Under the pieces are notes generated by a model. That model was not told the origin of the DNA, did not search any database, and saw only the letters and a list, made by a program, of their open reading frames with translations. A DNA stretch of 64,000 nt from Maledivibacter halophilus (lineage in GTDB: Bacteria; Bacillota; Clostridia; Peptostreptococcales; Caminicellaceae), in NCBI RefSeq assembly GCF_900167445.1, contig NZ_FUZT01000001.1:375007-439006 (forward strand), written 5' to 3'. Shown here piece after piece: positions 37,557-47,135 of this stretch. The translations under genes were made by a program, and so were the position numbers. The number at the start of each line of letters is the position of its first letter. The first letter of the stretch is position 1.

Positions 37557-38543
37557 ATGGCCAAGAGAAACATATTAAAGGTAGAAGATTTAAGTGTTTT
37601 TTTTAAAATTAATGAAGGTGTTGTAAGGGCCGTTGAAAATGTAAGTTTTGAACTTAAAAATGGAGAATCCATAGGACTTGTTGGGGAATCTGGATGTGGA
37701 AAGACGACTACAGCACTGGCGATAATGGGAATGCTGCCAGGGAATGGATACGTAGATAGTGGAAAGATTTTTTTTGATGGAAATAACATCATAAAAAATA
37801 CTGAATTAGAGTGGCAAAATTATAGATGGAATAAAATAGCTATGATTTTTCAGGGGGCAATGAATTCATTAAACCCAGTAATGAAAATAAATGATCAAAT
37901 AGGAGAGGCAATAAAACTTCACAATCCTTCTATAACAAAGGAGAAACTAAAAAGAAGGGTTATAGAACTTTTTAAATTAGTAGGATTAGATGAAAAGAGA
38001 ATTAATTATTATCCCCATGAATTTAGTGGGGGAATGAAGCAGCGTGTAATGATTGCCATGGCACTGGCTTGTAACCCTAATCTTATTATAGGTGATGAAC
38101 CCACCACAGCATTGGATGTTATGGTTCAAGCCCAGATTATAGATTTGATAAATGATCTTAGAAAGAAGTTAAATATGAGTATGATTATTATAACCCATGA
38201 TTTATCAATTATTTCAGAAATGTGCGATAAGATAGCCGTTATGTATGCAGGAAATATAGTTGAAGTTGGTTATATAGAGGATATTATTGAAAATCATAAG
38301 CATCCCTATACAGAAAAACTCATAAAGGCTTTTCCTAATATATATGGTGATAAAAAAATGGTAGAGTCAATACCAGGGACTCCACCTAATTTATTGGACC
38401 CTCCTAAAGGATGCAGATTTCATCCCAGATGCCATAAATCCAGAGATATTTGTAAAAGTTTTATACCAGAATATACTGTTTTTAAAAATGAACATTTTGT
38501 AGCTTGTCATGTAGCAAAGGAGGGAAATATGAGTGAAGCCTAA
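37557..38543 (+). CDS. Second peptide ABC transporter ATPase, DppD/OppD type
   Basis: A 328-residue protein. Walker A GESGCGKT, signature FSGGMKQR, Walker B IIGDEPTTALD. The C-terminal extension includes CRFHPRC and further Cys. Its last 11 bases overlap the next gene. Confidence 0.92.
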   Translation: MAKRNILKVEDLSVFFKINEGVVRAVENVSFELKNGESIGLVGESGCGKTTTALAIMGMLPGNGYVDSGKIFFDGNNIIKNTELEWQNYRWNKIAMIFQGAMNSLNPVMKINDQIGEAIKLHNPSITKEKLKRRVIELFKLVGLDEKRINYYPHEFSGGMKQRVMIAMALACNPNLIIGDEPTTALDVMVQAQIIDLINDLRKKLNMSMIIITHDLSIISEMCDKIAVMYAGNIVEVGYIEDIIENHKHPYTEKLIKAFPNIYGDKKMVESIPGTPPNLLDPPKGCRFHPRCHKSRDICKSFIPEYTVFKNEHFVACHVAKEGNMSEA

Positions 38544-39534
38544 TCCCGTAATTGAGATTAGTAATTTGAGTGTGCATTTTGATGTTAGAGAAGGTTTCAT
38601 CAAGGATTTATTTAAGAAAAATAAAAAACTGGTTAGAGCTGTGGATGGAATAGACTTATCAATAGCCAAGGGGGAAATAGTTTCCTTGGTAGGAGAAAGC
38701 GGAAGTGGAAAAACTACCACCGGACGGGCTATTTTAAATTTAGTTCATCATAGTAGTGGAAATATAAAATTTAATGGAGAAAATTTTAATTCAAAAAATA
38801 AGAGATGGATGAAAAATTTTAGAAAAAAAGCACAGATGATTTTTCAAGATCCATACCAATCTTTAAATCCTAAATTTATGATAATAGATATAGTAGCTGA
38901 ACCCTTAAGATTTATAAATAAAAACTTGTCAGAGGAGGAGACGGAAAAAAGAGTCATAGAGGCATTGGAATTTGCTGGATTAAAACCTGGTAAAGACTAT
39001 TTATATAGATATCCCCATGAGCTCAGTGGAGGGCAAAAACAGCGTGTAGCAATAGCAGCTGTATTTATTATATCACCGGATTTTATAGTTGCTGATGAGC
39101 CAGTATCAATGCTTGATGCCTCTGTAAGGGCAGATATAGTAAAGCTTATGTTTGAAATGAAAAAAGAAAAGGGAACATCATATCTTTTTATTACCCATGA
39201 TTTAGCTCTAGCTTGGCTGGTATCCGATAGAATTGCAATCATGTATTTAGGTAAAATAGTTGAAATAGGCCCATCAAAGATTATATCGGGGAATTGCAGA
39301 CATCCATACTCTCAGGCACTTATCAGTGTATTATCCAATATTGATATTAAGAAGAAAAGAAAAAAAATTGTATTAAAGGGTGAAACTCCATCTCCTACTG
39401 ATATACCTAGGGGGTGTAGATTTCATACCAGGTGTCCTATAGCAAAAGAAAAGTGTAAAACACAAGAGCCTAAACTTATTGAGAGGGATAAAGATCATTT
39501 TGTGGCCTGTCATTATGATAAAAGATTGATATAG
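38533..39534 (+). CDS. Second peptide ABC transporter ATPase, DppF/OppF type
   Basis: A 333-residue protein, GTG start inside the end of the preceding gene with AAGGAGGG about 8 bases upstream. Walker A GESGSGKT, signature LSGGQKQR, Walker B VADEPVSMLD. Completes the second importer. Confidence 0.92.
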   Translation: MKPNPVIEISNLSVHFDVREGFIKDLFKKNKKLVRAVDGIDLSIAKGEIVSLVGESGSGKTTTGRAILNLVHHSSGNIKFNGENFNSKNKRWMKNFRKKAQMIFQDPYQSLNPKFMIIDIVAEPLRFINKNLSEEETEKRVIEALEFAGLKPGKDYLYRYPHELSGGQKQRVAIAAVFIISPDFIVADEPVSMLDASVRADIVKLMFEMKKEKGTSYLFITHDLALAWLVSDRIAIMYLGKIVEIGPSKIISGNCRHPYSQALISVLSNIDIKKKRKKIVLKGETPSPTDIPRGCRFHTRCPIAKEKCKTQEPKLIERDKDHFVACHYDKRLI

Positions 39535-39598
39535 TTTTTATATATATAAAATGAGGGATTAAAAAGAGAAGATTCTTGTAGTAAAATAAAAATAAAAT

Positions 39599-39688
39599 AA
39601 CTTGTTGTGCTAGTTCTTATACCGAAGTTTTTAATATTTCCTAAATTGTATTTAAAATTAAATATTTGATTTACTAGCATAACAGATT
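39599..39688. repeat. 90 bp inverted-repeat element (family A, copy 1)
   Basis: The 16-base ends AACTTGTTGTGCTAGT and (inverted) AATCTGTTATGCTAGT match. The interior has TTTTTAATATTTCCTAAATT. The reverse complement of 58931-59020 aligns over its whole 90 bases. It is MITE-like and located between the transporter and the C39-like peptidase gene. Confidence 0.7.
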
Positions 39689-39722
39689 AAATTACAATTT
39701 CTAAGAATAGGAAGTGATTTTA

Positions 39723-40775
39723 TTGGTTCAAGGGGTAAATAATGAATTAAAAATATTGATTCATGGGAAAAAAGATTTTGAAATAGGTGATTTTAACGAT
39801 ACTTCTTTAAATTCTAAGAAAAATATTGTATTAAAAAAAGAAAAAACCAGTGGATGCTTTATATCTCCAGTAATTAATTGTAGAGAATTTAGAGAATTAA
39901 TTGCTTCGTGGAATGCATGTACAGTATTACAGTCCCAGGTGGAGCTGAAAATTAGAATTAAGAAAAATAATAAATGGTCTCCATGGTTTTCCTGGGGAAA
40001 GTGGTCAGTAAACAATAATAGGAGAAGTATAAGCAACCAAAAAAATGAATTTGGCAAGGTTGATGATGAACTACTTGTTGTTTTAGGAAATGAGGCTGCA
40101 AATGGTTTCCAATATAAAGTGATATTAACAAGGGAAAATACCCAAATTAATAGTCCTGAGGTGAAATTAATTGCTGCGTCTTTAAAATTATGTAATGAAA
40201 ACCTAAATCTGTTAGAATTTGAATCTAAAGAAAAATGGCTAAAGGAGCTTAATGTTCCCCAAAGAGCTCAATTACATATACCTAAGATTGGAGATAGCAT
40301 ATGCAGCCCTACTTCTGTGGCTATGGTTATGGCATACTATGGATACAATTATGATACAGAATATGTAGCCTCTCATGTTAAGGACAATGGCTTAGGTATT
40401 TATGGAAACTGGACCTTCAATACTGCATTTGCTGGCTCAACGGATTTATATGGGTATGTTGCTAAAATTGAAACAGTGGATAGAATTAAAAAAATGATAT
40501 CAATGGATATCCCCGCAGTAGTTTCTATTAGAACAAAATCTATAAAGGAGCTTCAGGGAACTATAATGCCCTATCCAAGTGGTCATTTAATAGTTATAAG
40601 AGGTTTTAAGATAAAAGATGGGAATGAATATGTAATAGTTAATGATCCCGCTGAATATAAGAAAGAAAATGTTAGAAGAGAATATAAAATAGATGAGTTT
40701 AAAAAGGTTTGGAGAAAAGTAGCCTATGTAATAAGTCCTAATTTAGAAAAAATAAAAGAATTTGCGATGGTATAG
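39723..40775 (+). CDS. C39-like cysteine peptidase without signal peptide
   Basis: About 350 residues. TTG 39723 is preferred because AGGAAG (39709-39714) is well spaced from it and abuts the GTG at 39714. The N-terminal half (about 1-165) looks like a beta-rich domain of unknown role. The C-terminal half is a papain-fold C39-like domain: C194 (SICSPTS), H288 (SGHLIVIRG) and N307-D308 (VNDPA). There is no ABC or membrane part, so it is not a bacteriocin exporter. It lies between a peptide importer and an M20 amidohydrolase, which suggests cytoplasmic peptide processing. Confidence 0.75.
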   Translation: MVQGVNNELKILIHGKKDFEIGDFNDTSLNSKKNIVLKKEKTSGCFISPVINCREFRELIASWNACTVLQSQVELKIRIKKNNKWSPWFSWGKWSVNNNRRSISNQKNEFGKVDDELLVVLGNEAANGFQYKVILTRENTQINSPEVKLIAASLKLCNENLNLLEFESKEKWLKELNVPQRAQLHIPKIGDSICSPTSVAMVMAYYGYNYDTEYVASHVKDNGLGIYGNWTFNTAFAGSTDLYGYVAKIETVDRIKKMISMDIPAVVSIRTKSIKELQGTIMPYPSGHLIVIRGFKIKDGNEYVIVNDPAEYKKENVRREYKIDEFKKVWRKVAYVISPNLEKIKEFAMV

Positions 40776-40859
40776 ATGGTGATTCTAAAAAATGAAATTT
40801 GATTTACGAGGGTAAATCCATAAAGAAAAAAGTATACTAAAGGGGAGAGCTGACAATCA

Positions 40860-42038
40860 ATGAATAATGTATTGAATTTAGCAGAGGAAATTAAAGAATG
40901 GCTTATAGAGGTTAGAAGGGATTTTCATATGAATCCTGAGTTCGGTATGGAGGAGTATAGAACTAGCCGAAGGATAGTAAAGTATTTAGAAGAAATGGGA
41001 ATAGAGTATAAAAAAGGAGTGGCCAATACTGGCGTAGTGGGTATTATAAGGGGAAAAGAAAATGGGAAAACTGTAGCTCTTAGGGCAGATATGGATGCAC
41101 TACCAATAGAAGAAAAAAATCAGGTTTCATATAAGTCAAAAATAAAGGGGAAAATGCATGCCTGTGGGCATGATGCCCATATGACTATTCTTTTAGGAGC
41201 TGCAAGGCTTTTAGAGGATATGAAGGATGATTTAAAGGGAAATGTAAAATTATTTTTTCAACCTGCTGAAGAGACGGTAGGTGGAGCCAAACCAATGATC
41301 CAAGAGGGAGTAATGGAAAATCCAAAGGTAGATGTAGTATTTGGACTTCATGTGGCTCCAGAAATACCTGCTGGTGAAATAGGCATAAGATATGGAAAAA
41401 TGAATGCTTCATCCGATACTATGAAAATAGTTATTAAGGGTGAAAGCACCCATGGAGCATATCCCCACTCGGGAGTAGATGCTATTGTTATAGCAGGTCA
41501 TGTAATTACAGGATTACAGACCATAGTAAGTAGAAATATAGATCCTAGAAATTCTGCTGTAGTAACATTAGGAGCTATAGAGGGGGGATCAAGGGGTAAT
41601 ATTATTGCTAATAAAGTGGAAATGATAGGAACGATAAGAACCCTAGATCCTGAAACAAGAAAAAAGGTTATAAATAGAATCAAGAAGATAGTTGAAGATA
41701 TAAGTCAATCCTTAGATGGAAAAGGAGAAGTTATAATTGAAGAAGGATATCCTCACCTCATTAATGATGATGATATAGTAAATATAGTAAAGGAGAATGC
41801 TGGGAAAATTTTAGGAGAAGACAAGGTTAGAATTATAGAGAGTTCAAGCTTAGGTGTAGAAGATTTTGCTTACTTTTTACAAAAAGCACCAGGTGCTTTT
41901 TGTAGACTAGGATGCGGCAATGTAGAAAAGGGAATAATACACGATGGTCATAATTGTAATTTTGACATTGATGAAGATTGCTTAAGTATAGGTGTGGCTC
42001 TTCAGGTTCAAAATGTAATTAGTATTTTGAATAGTTAA
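40860..42038 (+). CDS. M20D-family amidohydrolase (N-acyl amino acid / peptide hydrolase)
   Basis: A 392-residue protein. Metal-binding motifs RADMDALP, HACGHDAHM, PAEETVGGA and a C-terminal His (IHDGHNCNF) match the IAA-amino-acid hydrolase/hippurate hydrolase group. A dimerisation domain is inserted at about 185-300. It probably removes acyl groups from, or cleaves, products of the second importer. GGGGAGA precedes the ATG. Confidence 0.88.
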   Translation: MNNVLNLAEEIKEWLIEVRRDFHMNPEFGMEEYRTSRRIVKYLEEMGIEYKKGVANTGVVGIIRGKENGKTVALRADMDALPIEEKNQVSYKSKIKGKMHACGHDAHMTILLGAARLLEDMKDDLKGNVKLFFQPAEETVGGAKPMIQEGVMENPKVDVVFGLHVAPEIPAGEIGIRYGKMNASSDTMKIVIKGESTHGAYPHSGVDAIVIAGHVITGLQTIVSRNIDPRNSAVVTLGAIEGGSRGNIIANKVEMIGTIRTLDPETRKKVINRIKKIVEDISQSLDGKGEVIIEEGYPHLINDDDIVNIVKENAGKILGEDKVRIIESSSLGVEDFAYFLQKAPGAFCRLGCGNVEKGIIHDGHNCNFDIDEDCLSIGVALQVQNVISILNS

Positions 42039-42197
42039 ATTTGCTAATTTACAAATCATCTGTTTAAATATTTTTTCCCGTCTATGCTATACATCTGTTT
42101 TTTTATATAGTTTTGTAACTTTATTGTAATTTCTTTGTATGTTTTCTATGTTATAATTTCTTTGTCATTAATCAAATTCGAAAAAGGGGATGGAAAA

Positions 42198-43013
42198 ATG
42201 AAAGCATACAAAAAAATTATTATAGTTGGTTTGATAGGTGCAATGACATTGTCAATGGCAGCTTGCAGCCAAGAAAAAGAAGTTGAAAGTAAAGAAAATG
42301 TAAAATCAGAAGAAACTGTTTCTGGTACAGAAGCTGATAAGGAAACATCAGAAGAAACTACTGAAGAAACTTCTGAGAATAATGTAGTGTATGAATTCCA
42401 TGAGATTTATGAAAAGCCTGAGTTATTAAAGGAATTCACAGATATGGATGCAAATTATGAAGATTATTTAAAATCAAGACCGCTTAGAGCATTGTTTTTA
42501 GATGAAGATGATAATATAGCTAATGAAATTGATGTATATACTTTACCAGAAGCAGAAGATTCAACTGCTTTATACATCTATCAGGAAAACAAAAAAGTAG
42601 TTAATGCTAAATTAGATGCTTTTAATGGTGAGATCAATACGGAAGAATATGACTATGATACTTTGCTGTATAATTACGACAATAATATAGAAAATCAAAT
42701 GAAGGAAGCTGATTTTTCCTATGATTTATTGAAAGAAGCAGAGGAAGCTGAAAAAGAATTAAAGGAAAAATTTGAAGAAAAAGATTTAAATGAGTTTAAT
42801 AAATTTTTAGATGTATATACACCTGTTCAAAAGTATTTAAGAAAAGATACAGATAAAACTTTAGAAGTATATGCAATTGTAAGTGAAGCTGGCTATACTG
42901 CAAGTAATACAATTAATTTAGTTGTAAAAGATAATAAAATTGAAAAATTATATGTAGATCAAATTTCTAAGCCGATTAATGACCCCTTTGAAATATTAAA
43001 AGGTGACAAATAA
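42198..43013 (+). CDS. Predicted lipoprotein of unknown function
   Basis: A 271-residue protein with signal sequence and lipobox SMAAC. An acidic Glu/Ser/Thr linker (about 25-65) then a mostly acidic soluble domain I do not recognise. ATG 42198 has AAAGGGGATGG upstream; the ORF is open for 63 bases before it but without a ribosome site. Surface-attached. Ends at a strong terminator shared with dapL. Confidence 0.75.
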   Translation: MKAYKKIIIVGLIGAMTLSMAACSQEKEVESKENVKSEETVSGTEADKETSEETTEETSENNVVYEFHEIYEKPELLKEFTDMDANYEDYLKSRPLRALFLDEDDNIANEIDVYTLPEAEDSTALYIYQENKKVVNAKLDAFNGEINTEEYDYDTLLYNYDNNIENQMKEADFSYDLLKEAEEAEKELKEKFEEKDLNEFNKFLDVYTPVQKYLRKDTDKTLEVYAIVSEAGYTASNTINLVVKDNKIEKLYVDQISKPINDPFEILKGDK

Positions 43014-43047
43014 TTTATTTTAAATTTTAGTGTTATTTCACTATATA

Positions 43048-43094
43048 ATAACACCTAAAAAACAGGATTTGTTTTCCTGTTTTTTAGGTGTTAT
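43048..43094. terminator. Bidirectional terminator between the lipoprotein gene and dapL
   Basis: Perfect 20-base arms (43048-43067 and 43075-43094) containing AAAAAA and TTTTTT runs, so it works for both convergent genes. Confidence 0.9.
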
Positions 43095-43102
43095 CATTTA
43101 TT

Positions 43103-44335
43103 TTAAAATATTAATTCTAAATTCAATAATCTTTTTCTTATTTCATTAATAATTTTTTTTTCCTCATTTAAGTTTTGAGCTTCAAAGGTTACAGAAAGTC
43201 TTACATATGGCTGCGGATTATTCCAAGGTACGGTACATATAAAGGCTTTATTTAATAAAAACAAAGAAAAATCTTCAGCATTTTTAAAGACTTTGCCAGA
43301 TTTTGTACCCTTTGGAATGGGTATATAACAATAAAAGGTTGACTTGGGTTTTTTTGCATCAAATCCAACTTCTTTTAAGATATCTATTAATAAATCAAAT
43401 CTTCTGGAATATTTTTCACAATTCTTATGGGTTATTTCATGGTTATTTAAAGCATAAATTCCTGCTTTTTGAATGGCTCTAAATTGTCCTGAATCAGAAT
43501 TGGCTTTAACTTTACTAAAAATATTTATAACATCAGGATTACCTGCAATAAATGCAAGACGCCAGCCTGTCATATTAAAGGATTTAGATAGTGAATGTAT
43601 CTCAACTCCTACATCCTTAGCTCCATCTATAGATAAAAAGCTTAAGGGTTTTTCTCCGTCAAAGGTTATTGCAGCATAGGAAGAATCAGCAACAACTACA
43701 ATATTGTTCTTTCTTGCAAAATCAATCACTTCTTTATAAAATTCCTTAGTCGGTACTTGACCTGTTGGATTATTTGGATAATTTATATATAAGAGCTTCG
43801 ATCTATATAAAATTATATTTGGAATATTAGAAAAATCAGGATAAAAATTATTTTCTTTTGTTAAAGGTAATCCATAAACTACACCACCTAAATATTTAGT
43901 ATGGGTTGCCATTATTGGATAACTTGGAAGTGTAGTTATAGTTATGTCCCCTGGATTTATAAAACATAGGGGAAGCATAGATAAAATTGATTTAGCTCCA
44001 ATTCCATGCAAAATTTCTTTGTAGGGATTTATATTTTTAACTCCGAAAATCTTATCTAAATATGTAGCGGCAGCTTCTTGAAATTCAGGAATTCCATTGT
44101 CTGCATACCGCCTATTTTTTGATTTTCCAGCTTCCTGTGATAAAATTCTTACTATATTTGGATCAGCCGGTAAATCTGGTTCCCCAATACCTAAATCTAT
44201 TAGTTCCATATCTGGATATCTTTTTTTTATATCTTCTTTAGCCTTCTTAATTTTTATAAATTTATAGTCATCTTTAGCTATATCAAAACTTTTATCTCTA
44301 AATCTATCGGCAATTGTATCGTTTATATAACTCAT
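43103..44335 (-). CDS. dapL: LL-diaminopimelate aminotransferase
   Basis: A 410-residue class I/II PLP aminotransferase. LIDLGIGEPD near the N-terminus, YINYPNNPTGQ, and the PLP Lys in SLSKSFNMTGWR. Length and the Asn-rich YADNGIPEFQEA stretch fit DapL, which makes LL-diaminopimelate directly from tetrahydrodipicolinate for lysine and peptidoglycan. AAGGAG precedes the ATG on the minus strand. A different aspartate-type aminotransferase is less likely. Confidence 0.88.
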   Translation of the reverse strand: MSYINDTIADRFRDKSFDIAKDDYKFIKIKKAKEDIKKRYPDMELIDLGIGEPDLPADPNIVRILSQEAGKSKNRRYADNGIPEFQEAAATYLDKIFGVKNINPYKEILHGIGAKSILSMLPLCFINPGDITITTLPSYPIMATHTKYLGGVVYGLPLTKENNFYPDFSNIPNIILYRSKLLYINYPNNPTGQVPTKEFYKEVIDFARKNNIVVVADSSYAAITFDGEKPLSFLSIDGAKDVGVEIHSLSKSFNMTGWRLAFIAGNPDVINIFSKVKANSDSGQFRAIQKAGIYALNNHEITHKNCEKYSRRFDLLIDILKEVGFDAKKPKSTFYCYIPIPKGTKSGKVFKNAEDFSLFLLNKAFICTVPWNNPQPYVRLSVTFEAQNLNEEKKIINEIRKRLLNLELIF

Positions 44336-44404
44336 AGGAAAACACTCCTTTCATGATTAAGAAAATGATGAAAAAGTCTTTTTATTGATAAACAACACTA
44401 AGAC

Positions 44405-44428
44405 TTAAGATAAATTTGTTTATCTTAA
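44405..44428 (-). promoter_or_regulatory. Inverted repeat upstream of dapL, possible operator
   Basis: Ten-base arms TTAAGATAAA and TTTATCTTAA with a 4-base gap, about 70 bases before the dapL start. No known riboswitch pattern is seen. In AT-rich DNA this could be chance. Confidence 0.3.
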
Positions 44429-44677
44429 ATTTCTACTCCTATAGAATATTCTATGAAAATAGAAATTAATATGTTCACTCATATAAGCTTAAATCTATTA
44501 AAGATTTTTGCAGAATAAAGGGTAATTGATAATGATTTTTAAGCAAGAATTACCATGGAATTTCAAGGGCATTTTATTATATAATTGTTATTAGGCTGTA
44601 TTTGACTAAAGTATATAAATTTAAAATTTTTATTATTATAAAACTGACTATTAGAAACCTTAAAGGGGGGAATAAAG

Positions 44678-46351
44678 TTGAAAAGAATTACATCAATATT
44701 AATTGTCTTAATAGCTCTTACTTTACTTATAAGTATTGGAAACATAATTAATAAAGAAAAGCAAGTTGAAAGCAATAAAGTAACAGATCATATATTGATT
44801 ATTGATGATTATATTAGTAATGATGAAAATAATATATTGATTGAAAATAATAATATTTATTTTTCGGTAGAATTGATTAAAGAACATTTTGATAATAATA
44901 TAGAGATTAGTCAAGATGGGAAGAGAGCTTATATAGATCTTGAAAATAAAAGTTTTGAAATGGAGACTAAGGAGATTACGGATTTTATTAAAGAGAATAG
45001 TAGGAAAATAAATATTCCTTTAAAAATAGAAGATGATAATCAATACTTGCCTATAAATCATATGAAAAAGTTATTTTCTATAGATATAAAATATAATGAA
45101 TCATTAAATACTGTAGTTATAGATAAATTTTCTTCTAAAAATAAATTTAGCACAATACTAGAGGATGATATTAAACTATATAAAAATAAGTCCACAAAAG
45201 GTAAGATAATTGATACATTAGATCAAGGAAGTAGATTAATGCTGCTTTCTAAAGAGGACAATTGGTATAAAGTAAGAACTGATAAAGGATATTTTGGATA
45301 TGTAGATAAAAAATATGTTAATGAAGAAATAAAAGAAATGGATTATGACAATAAAATTAATAGTATTAGAAAACAGCATAATGATGAAAATATTAATATA
45401 ACTTGGGAATATGTATATGAAAAAACTCCTGATATTTCAGATGAAGAAAAAATACAAGGGCTGGATGTATTAGTGCCTACATGGTTCAGTTTATCTGATA
45501 AAGGTGATGTTATTAATAAAGCTGATTTTAACTATATGAAGGATGCCCATAAAAAGGGGTATAGAGTATGGGGGTTAGTGGATAATAGCTTTGATCCTGA
45601 TCTTACATCAAAGGCTATAGGAAATGAAGAAATAAAAAATAAATTTATTTCTCAAATTGCTTTTTATGCAGGTCTTTATAATTTAGATGGTATTAATATA
45701 GATTTTGAAAATATTTATTATGAAGATAAGGATAATTTAGTAAAATTTGTTGAAGATTTAACCTATATTTTAAAAAAACAAAATCTAATGGTTTCTATAG
45801 ATGTAACGATTCCTGGAGGCAGTAAAAGATGGTCTCAGGTATATGATAGAGAAAGACTTGCCAATATAGTTGATTATGTTGCATTAATGGCCTATGATGA
45901 GCATTGGGCATCAAGTCCTGTCAGTGGATCAGTTGCATCTATTAATTGGGTGGAAAGAGGAATTCAAAGAAGTCTTGAATATATTCCTAAGGAAAAGCTG
46001 CTATTAGGAATACCATTTTATACAAGAGTTTGGAAGGAAACTAAAGATGAAAATGGAAATACGAAGGTTTCTTCTAAAGCGATACCTATAAAAAATGTAG
46101 AAGAAATTTTAAAGAAATATGATGCAGTAGTTACCTGGGATGATGAAACAGGACAGTATTTTGGTATATATGATAATGACGGTGCAACATATAAGATATG
46201 GATTGAAGATATAAGATCTATAAAGCTTAAAATCCAAATGGCTAAAAAATATGATTTAAAGGGAATAGCATCTTGGAGAAAAGGTTACGAATACGACAAA
46301 GTTTGGGAAGCGATTAATACTGTAATAGAAGAGAATAAAGATTTGCTATAG
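44678..46351 (+). CDS. GH18 glycoside hydrolase with SH3 domain, exported
   Basis: A 557-residue protein. TTG start with GGGGGG upstream. Signal or anchor helix (about 5-23), a copper-amine-oxidase-like N-terminal domain (about 35-150), a bacterial SH3 domain (about 155-225, GYFGYVDKKYV), and a GH18 barrel with D337GINIDFE344, where E344 is the acid. Similar in plan to YdhD/YaaH-type N-acetylglucosaminidases acting on peptidoglycan, including spore cortex. Ends at a terminator. Confidence 0.88.
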   Translation: MKRITSILIVLIALTLLISIGNIINKEKQVESNKVTDHILIIDDYISNDENNILIENNNIYFSVELIKEHFDNNIEISQDGKRAYIDLENKSFEMETKEITDFIKENSRKINIPLKIEDDNQYLPINHMKKLFSIDIKYNESLNTVVIDKFSSKNKFSTILEDDIKLYKNKSTKGKIIDTLDQGSRLMLLSKEDNWYKVRTDKGYFGYVDKKYVNEEIKEMDYDNKINSIRKQHNDENINITWEYVYEKTPDISDEEKIQGLDVLVPTWFSLSDKGDVINKADFNYMKDAHKKGYRVWGLVDNSFDPDLTSKAIGNEEIKNKFISQIAFYAGLYNLDGINIDFENIYYEDKDNLVKFVEDLTYILKKQNLMVSIDVTIPGGSKRWSQVYDRERLANIVDYVALMAYDEHWASSPVSGSVASINWVERGIQRSLEYIPKEKLLLGIPFYTRVWKETKDENGNTKVSSKAIPIKNVEEILKKYDAVVTWDDETGQYFGIYDNDGATYKIWIEDIRSIKLKIQMAKKYDLKGIASWRKGYEYDKVWEAINTVIEENKDLL

Positions 46352-46362
46352 AATATAAAAAA

Positions 46363-46401
46363 ATTAAAAAGGTGTGGGCATAAAAGATACACCTTTTTAA
46401 T
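46363..46401. terminator. Bidirectional terminator after the GH18 gene
   Basis: Thirteen-base arms ATTAAAAAGGTGT and ACACCTTTTTAAT, then TTTTCTTATT. Serves the GH18 gene and the convergent DUF5362 gene. Confidence 0.8.
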
Positions 46402-46412
46402 TTTCTTATTCT

Positions 46413-46784
46413 TTAGAATGGATGCATTGAATTATTCAGCATTGAAAATCCTCCAGCTGCTATTCCGATAATAAACATAATGATAAAGAATGCTATCCCA
46501 ATAATAAATAAAACACCTTGAATTTTAAAATAAGTAGTTAAATTATTAATAAGTAGTTGAATTTTCTCTTCCTGATTTGTACCATCAAAATCTACAATTT
46601 CATCTGCCTGTTTCTTAGCATTCCAAAGCTTTATTCCTACAATAATCATTATAATTCCTGGTATGGCACCTATTAAAAAAAAGAAAACGCCACTAAGTGC
46701 TTGAAGGCCTCCCCCTATTATTGTTAGAATAGCCATAAAACCTGCCCATTTGCTAAATTGTTTCAATTCTTCTCTTAATGTCAT
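46413..46784 (-). CDS. DUF5362-like membrane protein
   Basis: A 123-residue protein with three or four hydrophobic helices (about 13-50 and 85-115) and a soluble loop QEEKIQLLINNLTTYFK between them. The pattern (KLWNAKKQADE followed by a helix pair) matches DUF5362 proteins; function unknown. AAGGAG precedes the ATG. Separated from the flotillin operon by about 350 bases. Confidence 0.65.
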   Translation of the reverse strand: MTLREELKQFSKWAGFMAILTIIGGGLQALSGVFFFLIGAIPGIIMIIVGIKLWNAKKQADEIVDFDGTNQEEKIQLLINNLTTYFKIQGVLFIIGIAFFIIMFIIGIAAGGFSMLNNSMHPF

Positions 46785-47135
46785 AAATCATTCTCCTTTA
46801 TATATTTATTTTAAGAATTTATTATATATATATAATAAAAATAAATTTATATGTATTATATTACTATAAACAGAAAAAAATTTCTATATTAATTAGAATT
46901 CTGATCTAAGCAATATATAGAATAAGCAGGATTTAATAATTAGTATTTATAGAATGCTATATTTTAAAATAATCAGTGTTAATATTATAACAACATTATT
47001 GGTTTCTGTATGTGAGCGTATTGTTTGTATTGGACGATGGTAATATAAGAATATTCCAATTTCTATACTGTTATTGAAATTGGAATATTCTTATATTGTG
47101 TCAATAAATTATCTTTATTTATAAAAACTTTTATC
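46785..47135. other. Intergenic region with a 22 bp perfect inverted repeat (47042-47097)
   Basis: Arms 47042-47063 and 47076-47097 are exact complements with a 12-base gap, about 40 bases after the flotillin stop on the minus strand. No U tract follows, so it is a stabilising hairpin or weak terminator. The rest (46785-47040) is AT-rich with no open frame and should hold the DUF5362 promoter. Confidence 0.6.

Noticed and set aside
42124..42157. TTGTAA and TATAAT before the lipoprotein gene
   Set aside because: The spacer is 22 bases; other TTGTAT choices give 11. No acceptable promoter spacing.
44336..44677. Possible lysine riboswitch upstream of dapL
   Set aside because: No conserved core or five-stem layout was visible, only a short 10-base inverted repeat.
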